36,081 bases of DNA from Candidatus Curtissbacteria bacterium RIFCSPLOWO2_02_41_11 (GTDB lineage Bacteria > Patescibacteriota > Microgenomatia > Curtissbacterales > GWA2-41-24): contig MFBU01000012.1 of the NCBI GenBank assembly GCA_001775055.1, forward strand, positions 1 to 36,081. The letters run 5' to 3'. Below the pieces are notes generated by a model that was not told the origin of the DNA, ran no database searches, and worked only from the letters and a program-made list of their open reading frames with translations. This document shows, piece by piece, positions 30,629 to 36,081 of the stretch. Position numbers and translations under genes: made by a program. How positions within the stretch are numbered: the first letter of the stretch is position 1; each line of letters opens with the position of its first letter.

Positions 30629-30733
30629 CCGCTGTAAGTTTTAACTGAAATTTTCTCTATATTTGTAACAAGAGACTAGAAATAATAACTTTTTTCTATA
30701 AAATATGGTATATTTTCGTCTGAACTTAAAACC

Positions 30734-30790
30734 ATGGTGAAAGAGCACAGCATAGATGACATAGTGGATTACAGGAGGCTTCCAGGATAG
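30734..30790 (+). other. 18-codon in-frame segment ending in TAG upstream of the J-like gene
   Basis: ATG at 30734 opens MVKEHSIDDIVDYRRLPG and meets TAG at 30788-30790. The same frame continues, with protein-like residues ERYSVNEWIAMYLG, into the J-like gene. Either the gene originally started here and carries a nonsense change, or this is an unused upstream frame. Promoter-like TATAAA and TATATT words lie at 30698-30718. Confidence 0.45.
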
Positions 30791-30820
30791 GAACGCTATT
30801 CTGTCAATGAGTGGATAGCG

Positions 30821-31957
30821 ATGTACTTAGGCCAATTGGGAATGGATTATGCCCAAGAAAGTTTGCGCGAGCTATTATCAGAATACGGATATACGGGCAA
30901 CCGTCCAGAAATCTTGTTTGGCATTTATGATTTTCTGGCAAACGAATCTGATGAAGCACTTGTGCACGGAATTAGAGCGTATGAGCTCTCAGGCCATGAC
31001 ATTGAGCGGGTTGCAAAGCTGATTAATCCAGACAGGCTGGTTGCCTACATAATTGATGTTACAGATGAAACAGAAACCCTAGCAAATCTTCAGGAAAAAT
31101 TGTTCTACGCTTCTGACATACGTTCACAGTTTTCAGGGCTTGGTTCTATGGGTTCTAGGTATAGGTCTAGGTCTGCCCAAAAAAGCAATTGCGCAAATTC
31201 AATTGTTGAGTTAGGATTGGAAATTAACTCAAGGCTTGCAGAAATTGATCCACACAATGCTGAAGTTTTGAAATCTTATGATTTTAAGGAATGGTCTGGA
31301 TTGTACAATATGCGCAGGCAGGCGCTTCAAATAGCAGTTCTTGCCCAGCAGCATCTTACAGAAGCATCCGAAGAAACACTAAGAATCCTTTCAATATATG
31401 ACAGCTTAACCGGGACAGCAGATATTCGCGGTCTAGACTATGATGTGCTTGATGCATTTATGCGAAAAAAATTGGATTTGGGCAAGCCGTCTTCCGACGG
31501 AAAAATCCCTGATGCTTTCAAAGCAGATGCATATTATGAGGACAGACGGGTATTTGGAGGAATCAATCGGGAGCAGGAATGGAGAATGAGACATTTCGGA
31601 AGGCAAAGGAAGGATTGGGAGCTACATCAGGAATACCGAGACCAAAGCCAAGAGCGAAGAGAGGAAGATCAAGCTAAGCTTGAAGACGATTATCGAAGAA
31701 TGATTGAAGATCCTTGGGCTTATTATTCCAGCCAACTTGAATTGCTTGGGCTTACCAAAGAAATGACTCTTGCCGAGGCAAAAAGAGCATTCAGGAGAGA
31801 AGTTCATAAGTACTCTTCCGCGTTCAATACCCTTTTTAACACGAGCCCCGAATATACAGCATCGCAGGAAGCGGCAAAGGCGGTCCTGTCTGCATGGGAA
31901 TCAGTATCCGCCCTTTATAAAGCAAAGGAGGCGGCAGAAGCATCAACTACCGTCTAG
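30821..31957 (+). CDS. Unknown protein with C-terminal J-like domain lacking HPD
   Basis: 378 residues, helical and charged. The last ~75 residues (YYSSQLELLGLTKEMTLAEAKRAFRREVHKYSS) follow the J-domain pattern of a Y..LGL opening, then an AFR-rich helix II, but HPD is replaced by HKY, so Hsp70 stimulation is unlikely. The first 200 residues show repeated short helices and are not recognised. No clear ribosome site lies at 30821; a perfect AGGAGG is 45 bases upstream with no start after it. The same frame is open back to the TAG at 30788. The gene may therefore be a truncated or disrupted form of a longer one. Confidence 0.65.
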   Translation: MYLGQLGMDYAQESLRELLSEYGYTGNRPEILFGIYDFLANESDEALVHGIRAYELSGHDIERVAKLINPDRLVAYIIDVTDETETLANLQEKLFYASDIRSQFSGLGSMGSRYRSRSAQKSNCANSIVELGLEINSRLAEIDPHNAEVLKSYDFKEWSGLYNMRRQALQIAVLAQQHLTEASEETLRILSIYDSLTGTADIRGLDYDVLDAFMRKKLDLGKPSSDGKIPDAFKADAYYEDRRVFGGINREQEWRMRHFGRQRKDWELHQEYRDQSQERREEDQAKLEDDYRRMIEDPWAYYSSQLELLGLTKEMTLAEAKRAFRREVHKYSSAFNTLFNTSPEYTASQEAAKAVLSAWESVSALYKAKEAAEASTTV

Positions 31958-32118
31958 TTTAACCAAGGATTTATTCAAGCAGAAGAAGATAAATATCTGG
32001 TATTATGATCCTTATAATAAGTTCCAACATAGTCCTTCCAGAGGTGGGCAGGCAATCAGGCACCGCTTGGTGATTGCAAATCTTGCTTTTAAAAAATATC
32101 GTCTTTACTATTAAACTT

Positions 32119-32523
32119 ATGCGAGGGTTCGCTATCTTACCTGTAATCATTTTTCTGGTAATAGTTGGTGGACTGGGGATTAGTTGGTATACGTTATCTG
32201 TCCGCCAGCAAACAAAAACAGAGGTTGTTTCACCTGGAAATCAAGTTGATAGCTGCAACATCATTAGTAATTCGGTTTTTCGTTCAGTTGATAAGCATGA
32301 AGTTGGGCTTGGACCAAATGGTCCGGCCATGGGATATTGGAGCATAACTTTTCAAAGTGGGAATTTTCAATGGCATCATTCAGATGTTGTCGAGAGCGGA
32401 ACATATACTTGCACTGAGAATATTTTACAAGCAAAACTTTACAATAGGACTGTTACTGCAAATTACGACATAAATCGAAAGGCTTTAATTTGGGATGGTG
32501 TTGAATACAAAAGAGGCGAGTAA
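32119..32523 (+). CDS. Small secreted or anchored protein
   Basis: 134 residues from ATG 32119 (an in-frame ATG at 32074 adds 15 unlikely residues). The N-terminus RGFAILPVIIFLVIVGGLGI resembles the opening of a type IV pilin-like or signal-anchor segment, but the Glu5 of true pilins is absent. The remainder is a ~100-residue beta-rich domain with two cysteines (DSCNI, TYTCTENI). Function unknown. Confidence 0.65.
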   Translation: MRGFAILPVIIFLVIVGGLGISWYTLSVRQQTKTEVVSPGNQVDSCNIISNSVFRSVDKHEVGLGPNGPAMGYWSITFQSGNFQWHHSDVVESGTYTCTENILQAKLYNRTVTANYDINRKALIWDGVEYKRGE

Positions 32524-32581
32524 AGCGTAAATTTCATAAAGTAAGTTCCAATAATAATTGTGATACACTTGAGTTAGATAC

Positions 32582-33157
32582 ATGCCCAACTTTCGTAAAA
32601 GCGAACACCATATTGATCATCATTCCGGCCGAATTCTTTCCAAAGAAGAGTTAGACGCCAAGCATCAGGCGGCACTGGAAGCCAAAGCGCAAGTTACCTG
32701 GAAATCTCCGGAGCGAATTTTTAAAGCCAGATCCAAAAAATATTTCACCAAAGTTGCCCTTTACGCTCTGATTTTTGTTTTGGCGGCGATTGCTTTTGGT
32801 GAATTTTTCTTAGTCGGCGTAATTATTGCCGTTGTTTTCGTCGTCTATGTTTTGGCAACTGCCGCACCCAATGTAATCGAACATAAAATTACTAACATGG
32901 GCATAACCTCCGGAGGACGGGCGTTCTTATGGGAGGAACTTGATTCATTTTGGTTTGAAAAACGCGGCGATGACCGGCTTTTAATGGTTGCGACAGAACT
33001 GCATTTTCCCACCCGCTTAATTATTCTTCTGACTTCGGTTTCCGAAAGGACGCTTCTTGATATTGTGGAAAAGCACCTCCATTATCATTCGGCTCCGGTG
33101 CATACCCTTTTTGACAAGTGGGCCCACACTCTGCAGAAGAGAATAAATTTGGAGTAA
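32582..33157 (+). CDS. Membrane protein with two helices and a PH-like C-terminal domain
   Basis: 191 residues: a charged, His-containing N-terminus, two adjacent helices (VALYALIFVLAAIAFGEFF and VGVIIAVVFVVYVLATA), then a beta-rich domain (IEHKITNMGITSGGRAFLWEELDSFWFE) similar in pattern to small bacterial PH domains. It ends in a helical basic tail. No exact family claimed. A -10-like TACACT lies 12 bases before the ATG. Confidence 0.75.
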   Translation: MPNFRKSEHHIDHHSGRILSKEELDAKHQAALEAKAQVTWKSPERIFKARSKKYFTKVALYALIFVLAAIAFGEFFLVGVIIAVVFVVYVLATAAPNVIEHKITNMGITSGGRAFLWEELDSFWFEKRGDDRLLMVATELHFPTRLIILLTSVSERTLLDIVEKHLHYHSAPVHTLFDKWAHTLQKRINLE

Positions 33158-33178
33158 AGAATTTCCCAATAATTTAAG

Positions 33179-33709
33179 TTAATTTGGATGCGGGCGACCT
33201 GATATTTGTAGTCTTTCTTCGAGTTGGTTTAAAATATAGGCAATATTTTCATAGTCTCCTCCTGAAAGTGTTGTGTCCTGGTTGATTTCTTCTCCCAGAA
33301 GCCGCGAAAAGTCATTTTGTTGCGGCCAATCTTTCACATCTGCCAATGGGTTAACCGGTACTAGAAAGTGAAATTTTCCAGCAGATCCATTTTTATCAAA
33401 CCAGTATTGGACTTTATGGCGGAGTGGCACTTTATATTCACCTTGAGGATCTTCGGTATCCGGTTCATACGGATTGTAGGGATTGAGTTCTAAGTTATAT
33501 TTTCTCCGGTGTCCAATTGTTTGGATCCATGACGGAATGATAAATCTCCCATCGACCTTAAACCCTTCAAATGAGACGTAACCAATACGTTCTTTCACAG
33601 CAGCTGGTGTTATCCATGTTCTTGCGACAATTCGCTCAATTCTTACAGCGCTTGCTCGATGGAGTGGTCTTAGTTCAGGCGTTACGGCAGATTGTCTAGC
33701 TCTTTCCAT
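33179..33709 (-). CDS. Uncharacterised protein immediately downstream of tRNA-Ser(CGA)
   Basis: 176 residues, soluble, with IGYVSFEGFKVDGRFIIPSW, a Tyr/Asn/Pro-rich middle (NLELNPYNPYEP) and VQYWFDKNGSAGKFHFLVPV. No family recognised. Its ATG is 18 bases from the 3' end of tRNA-Ser(CGA) on the same strand, with no terminator or ribosome site between, so it probably shares the tRNA transcript. TAATAATA lies directly before the ATG. Confidence 0.65.
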   Translation of the reverse strand: MERARQSAVTPELRPLHRASAVRIERIVARTWITPAAVKERIGYVSFEGFKVDGRFIIPSWIQTIGHRRKYNLELNPYNPYEPDTEDPQGEYKVPLRHKVQYWFDKNGSAGKFHFLVPVNPLADVKDWPQQNDFSRLLGEEINQDTTLSGGDYENIAYILNQLEERLQISGRPHPN

Positions 33710-33726
33710 TATTATTACTTACGTGG

Positions 33727-33813
33727 CGGAGGAGGTGAGATTCGAACTCACGTGGGCCTTGCGACCCCAGCCGTTTTCGAGACGGTGCCCTTAAACCACT
33801 TGGGTACTCCTCC
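33727..33813 (-). tRNA. tRNA-Ser (CGA)
   Basis: Acceptor GGAGGAG/CTCCTCC, anticodon loop CTCGAAA with anticodon CGA (UCG), long variable arm, T-arm GTGAG-TTCGAAT-CTCAC, discriminator G. The outermost anticodon-stem pair is A-C. Confidence 0.95.
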
Positions 33814-33819
33814 TGGTAG

Positions 33820-33893
33820 TGCGCCCAAAGGGACTCGAACCCCCAACCCCAACCTCCGCAAGGTTGTGCTCTATCCAATTGAGCTATGGGCGC
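33820..33893 (-). tRNA. tRNA-Arg (GCG)
   Basis: Acceptor GCGCCCA/TGGGCGC, anticodon arm CAACC-TTGCGGA-GGTTG. The anticodon is GCG, whereas most bacteria use ACG edited to ICG for CGN codons. T-arm loop TTCGAGT. Six bases from tRNA-Ser(CGA) on the same strand. Confidence 0.93.
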
Positions 33894-33941
33894 ATAAAAG
33901 CAAACAAATTATATCCTATTTCTGGTAAAATCTCTAAGCCA

Positions 33942-34013
33942 ATGTCAATTAAGCGAATTTTTAGTGCTGGGGGAATCGTATCTAAAAAAATTAGGCTGCA
34001 GCAAACCCTCTAG
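33942..34013 (+). pseudogene. Truncated Nudix gene 5' end
   Basis: ATG 33942 encodes SIKRIFSAGGIVSKK, nearly identical to the Nudix start at 34664 (PIKRIFSAGGIVIRK). The upstream TCTGGTAAAAT promoter word is also duplicated (33921-33931 and 34644-34654). The copy diverges after ~20 codons and stops at 34013, with no Nudix box. The toxin-antitoxin-like pair lies between the two copies. Confidence 0.75.
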
Positions 34014-34227
34014 CATGAAGGACGTCATTACTTTTTGTAGGACGAACGTCAGATGCTTTTAGCGTCACAAGCGCTACTGTTCTGCCGGTTGCTGTAACAA
34101 ACTCTACTTCTGCTGCATTACCATTGTCGTAGACATTTACCACAGCTCCTATGTCGCCTTCTTTAAGACCATGCTTTTTAATACCGTGGGTCAGTACAAT
34201 TGTTTCAAGTTCTGTAAATTTGTGCAT
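33991..34227 (-). CDS. DUF4926-like small protein, candidate antitoxin/immunity partner
   Basis: 78 residues from ATG 34227: MHKFTELETIVLT, then GLKEGDIGAVVNVYDNG and AAEVEFVTATGRTVALVTL, matching the compact beta-barrel pattern of DUF4926 proteins. A longer frame to 34299 adds a Cys-rich stretch that runs back into its neighbour and is not family-like. It starts 14 bases after the 34242 gene stop, so they form one unit. The antitoxin role is an inference from the usual pairing of these two families. Confidence 0.7.
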   Translation of the reverse strand: MHKFTELETIVLTHGIKKHGLKEGDIGAVVNVYDNGNAAEVEFVTATGRTVALVTLKASDVRPTKSNDVLHARGFAAA

Positions 34228-34241
34228 ATATTTGTTCTTTA

Positions 34242-34574
34242 TTATACAGGATACGCAGTTACAAAGCGAGGCGCACTCTTGGCATTTTGGGCGAACCAAA
34301 CAGTAGTTATCGTTACTTTTCTTCTAGTGGGTGTTTCAATTATTCCGTTGATAGCGTAATTAATACCATATTCAAATTTTCTCTCTTCTTTTACATCATT
34401 TGCACGAGCTATTTTTAAAAGTGCTTTTGTAAGCTCATCTATATTTGATTCATTAAACCCAAGTTCACGAAAGAATCTGGACTTTGTACTTCCTACAGGA
34501 TGTGTTTCCGATAGTAAATAACTTGTTAATTTTTCTTGAGGAATATGGGCTTTTTTACGGTAAGGAAGCTTCAT
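34242..34574 (-). CDS. DUF6883-like small protein, candidate toxin partner
   Basis: 110 residues: MKLPYRKKAHIPQEKLTSYL, HPVGSTKSRFFRELGF, ending VTITTVWFAQNAKSAPRFV then TAYPV. The pattern HPVG.SK..FF..LGF and the W...YPV-type end is that of DUF6883 domains, found alone and at the C-termini of polymorphic toxins. A TATGAT box lies eight bases before the ATG, suggesting a leaderless transcript. Toxin activity is unproven. Confidence 0.7.
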   Translation of the reverse strand: MKLPYRKKAHIPQEKLTSYLLSETHPVGSTKSRFFRELGFNESNIDELTKALLKIARANDVKEERKFEYGINYAINGIIETPTRRKVTITTVWFAQNAKSAPRFVTAYPV

Positions 34575-34648
34575 GTATTTTCATCATAGCATCACTCTGT
34601 GAGTTTGAGAGAATAAATAAGAACAAAGTTAAAATAATCCAAATCTGG

Positions 34649-34654
34649 TAAAAT
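34649..34654 (+). promoter_or_regulatory. -10 box nine bases before the Nudix start
   Basis: TGGTAAAAT (extended -10 form) lies nine bases before ATG 34664, with no ribosome site. The same word precedes the truncated copy at 33942. Confidence 0.55.
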
Positions 34655-34663
34655 TTGCCTGTT

Positions 34664-35149
34664 ATGCCGATCAAACGAATTTTTAGTGCAGGGGGAATCG
34701 TTATTAGGAAAAGTATAAAAAGTACGAGAGGTACGAGAAATACGAAAGGAATTGAAGTTTTAGTCACCCAGCATTCGGGGCATAAGGGTTGGGATTTTCC
34801 CAAAGGCCATCGGGAAATTTATGAATCCGAGGAGCAGACAGCGCTAAGGGAAGTTGAGGAGGAGGTTGGGATAAAGGCTTCGATTATCGAAAAGGCTGGG
34901 CAAACGCAATATTTTTATTATGAAGAAGGCGAGCGGGTTTTAAAGACAGTGGTTTTTTACTTGATGAAATATCTGGGAGAAGGTGAAGCAAGTACGGCGT
35001 TTGAGGTTTCTGCTAAAATCTGGCTGCCGATTGATAAAGTTGAAGAAAGGTTGACGTTTAAGGATACAAAGCAACTTTGGCTTAAAGTTAAGCCAAAGAT
35101 TGCACAATTAACCCGCCGTCGCCAAGGCTTTTGGCGGGCAGGCATTTGA
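34664..35149 (+). CDS. Nudix hydrolase
   Basis: 161 residues. The Nudix box is complete: GHREIYE (48-54), seven residues, REVEEEVGI (62-70), which binds Mg and hydrolyses nucleoside-diphosphate-linked substrates. KGWDFPKGH before it resembles the MutT/diadenosine-polyphosphate group. Residues 19-28 (TRGTRNTKG) come from an internal 9-bp tandem repeat (about 34712-34740). The last ~12 residues (RRRQGFWRAGI) are encoded by a REP-type hairpin. A truncated second copy of its 5' end lies at 33942. Confidence 0.9.
   Translation: MPIKRIFSAGGIVIRKSIKSTRGTRNTKGIEVLVTQHSGHKGWDFPKGHREIYESEEQTALREVEEEVGIKASIIEKAGQTQYFYYEEGERVLKTVVFYLMKYLGEGEASTAFEVSAKIWLPIDKVEERLTFKDTKQLWLKVKPKIAQLTRRRQGFWRAGI
35112..35137. 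repeat. REP-type hairpin forming the Nudix C-terminus
   Basis: CCGCC/GGCGG with inner CGCCAA/TTGGCG. It resembles the CCCGCC..CGCCAAGGC class of dispersed repeats seen in uncultured bacterial genomes. It may also serve as a weak terminator. Confidence 0.6.
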
Positions 35150-35176
35150 CGTTTGACAGTTAATACAAAGACAAAA

Positions 35177-35197
35177 GCTTAACGACTAATGACTAAA
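35177..35197. repeat. Heptamer array GACTAAN
   Basis: Three units (GCTTAAC, GACTAAT, GACTAAA) in the gap between the Nudix gene and tRNA-Ser(GGA). Two TTTGACR units lie just before at 35145-35158. Confidence 0.85.
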
Positions 35198-35203
35198 GCT
35201 TGG

Positions 35204-35290
35204 CGGAGAGGGAGGGATTCGAACCCTCGATAACCTTGCGGCTATACGGCATTTCCAGTGCCGCCCGTTCGGCCACTCCGGCACCTCTCC
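35204..35290 (-). tRNA. tRNA-Ser (GGA)
   Basis: Acceptor GGAGAGG/CCTCTCC, anticodon arm CGGCA-CTGGAAA-TGCCG with anticodon GGA (UCC/UCU), long variable arm, T-arm GAGGG-TTCGAAT-CCCTC, discriminator G. Confidence 0.95.
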
Positions 35291-35332
35291 TCGAATATTG
35301 TATTTTAGCATATAATTATAGCGTTTTATCAT

Positions 35333-35405
35333 GTGCCTGTAGCTCAGTGGAAAGAGCACTGACCTCCGGAGTCAGGGGTCGGGAGTTCGAGTCTCCCCAG
35401 GCACG
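35333..35405 (+). tRNA. tRNA-Arg (CCG)
   Basis: Acceptor GTGCCTG/CAGGCAC, anticodon arm CTGAC-CTCCGGA-GTCAG with anticodon CCG (CGG), T-loop TTCGAGT, discriminator G. Divergent from tRNA-Ser(GGA) across 42 bp of AT-rich promoter sequence. Confidence 0.95.
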
Positions 35406-35407
35406 CA

Positions 35408-35501
35408 CGTCGCAGCGAGACTTTAAAATATCGCGTTTTTGTAAACAAAAACGCTCAAGCTTTAGTCTGCTGCTCCTCTTCAAAATCACTACGTGATTTT
35501 G
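35408..35501 (+). repeat. Multi-hairpin element, copy C, three bases after tRNA-Arg(CCG)
   Basis: Starts CGTCGCAGC. Closing stem GCAGC.AGACT (35412-35422) with AGTCTGCTGC (35464-35473); inner perfect 10-bp hairpin GCGTTTTTGT/ACAAAAACGC (35433-35454, loop AA); second hairpin CAAAATCAC-TAC-GTGATTTTG (35481-35501). It lies between the tRNA and dnaG. Confidence 0.75.
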
Positions 35502-35571
35502 AGATTCTGAGGGCAATTATAATTATTAGAGATTTGGTTGGTTTGGATGTAGAATATGGGCGAGGTTTGCA

Positions 35572-36081
35572 ATGGAAGATCAAGTTGCCGAAGTTAAAAG
35601 TAAAGTTGATATTGTCGAGGTTATTTCCTCATACATTCCTCTTAAAAAAACCGGCCGCAATTTTGCGGCCCTTTGTCCGTTCCACAGCGAAAAAACACCT
35701 TCACTGATGATTTCGCCCGATCGCCAAGTTTTTAAATGTTTCGGTTGCGGCGAGGCCGGCGATGTTTTTACTTTTTTGGAAAAAATGGAAGGCTGGGATT
35801 TTCGCGAGGTTTTGGAAGAGCTGGCCAAAAGAGTTGGTGTCAAACTTAAGTCCTTTGTACCAAGTGACAAATCGCAAGAGCGCGAAAAGTTAATCTCAAT
35901 AAATTCGCTGACCGGCAAATTTTATGCCCATCTTTTGAATGAGCACCCGATAGGCAAGAAGGCTCGAGAATATTTAGAAAGTCGAGGCATTAAAAAGAGC
36001 CTTTGGCTAAAATTCGGTCTGGGCTTTGCTCCGGACAGTTGGGAAACTGTTTCCCAGTTTTTGGCAAAGCGCGGATATAGT
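35572..36081 (+). CDS. dnaG: DNA primase DnaG, N-terminal part, C-terminus off window
   Basis: The first 170 residues are visible. The CHC2 zinc finger is complete: CPFHSEKTPS with Cys35 and His38, then CFGCGEAGD with Cys56 and Cys59. VDIVEVISSYIPLKKTGRNF before it is the standard DnaG opening. Primase makes RNA primers at the replication fork. GAGG six bases before ATG 35572 is a good ribosome site, and a TAGAAT -10 word lies at 35550-35555. The RNA polymerase domain lies beyond the window edge. Confidence 0.97.
   Translation, partial: MEDQVAEVKSKVDIVEVISSYIPLKKTGRNFAALCPFHSEKTPSLMISPDRQVFKCFGCGEAGDVFTFLEKMEGWDFREVLEELAKRVGVKLKSFVPSDKSQEREKLISINSLTGKFYAHLLNEHPIGKKAREYLESRGIKKSLWLKFGLGFAPDSWETVSQFLAKRGYS

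Noticed and set aside
30788-30790. TAG read as sense codon
   Set aside because: No other gene in the window contains an in-frame TAG; a mutation, assembly error or alternative start is simpler. UGA also acts as a normal stop here.
33692-33928. Short ORFs on both strands across the tRNA-Ser/tRNA-Arg pair
   Set aside because: They are translations of tRNA genes, as are those at 30219-30404 and 35200-35516.

Overview
The window looks like chromosomal DNA from a Candidate Phyla Radiation (Patescibacteria) bacterium, most like the Microgenomates group. This rests on gene types only (split VirB4/PrgI secretion loci, arrays of VirB2-like two-helix proteins, small 'hypothetical' membrane proteins, few clear Shine-Dalgarno sites) and was not tested by phylogeny. 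UGA ends several genes (VirB4, the 1103-residue protein, the Nudix gene), so a UGA-recoding lineage such as Gracilibacteria or SR1 is unlikely.

Positions 1-22121, mostly minus strand, form a type IV secretion/conjugation-like locus. Read in the direction of transcription it holds six VirB2-like small membrane proteins (21390-22121, 20664-21389, 19934-20236, 19502-19846, 19060-19476, 18708-19055), a secreted lysozyme-like transglycosylase, a membrane-anchored protein, a Tat-type lipoprotein, a zinc-ribbon protein behind a candidate cobalamin riboswitch, and a VirB6-like polytopic protein. These are followed by a P-loop/winged-helix regulator divergent from a 1103-residue helical protein, then PrgI (VirB3-like), a VirB4 N-domain protein, the VirB4 ATPase, and a large glycine-zipper protein running off the left edge. 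A 23S-IVS-type four-helix-bundle gene sits inside the pilin array between inverted heptamer repeats.

Positions 22429-29096, plus strand, hold a secreted coiled-coil SpoIID-type protein, a membrane operon (bPH2 protein, two-helix protein, 640-residue membrane protein) and a GT-C-like membrane protein. The tmRNA gene (ssrA) lies on the minus strand at 27010-27408. Its partner smpB follows at 29093-29530, divergent from comF across a 21-bp shared promoter.

Positions 30260-36081 hold six tRNAs: all four serine isoacceptors plus two arginine tRNAs. They also hold a J-like protein preceded by an in-frame stop, small membrane proteins, a toxin-antitoxin-like pair lying between two copies of a Nudix 5' end, the Nudix gene and the start of dnaG.

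Two sequence systems run through the window and are not explained by genes. The first is a family of short tandem repeats, almost all with a period of seven bases although the unit differs. They form intergenic hairpins and also lie inside the 5' ends (often signal peptides) of secretion genes. The second is a multi-hairpin element present three times, each time within a few bases of an RNA gene end, whose paired arms differ between copies by compensating changes.
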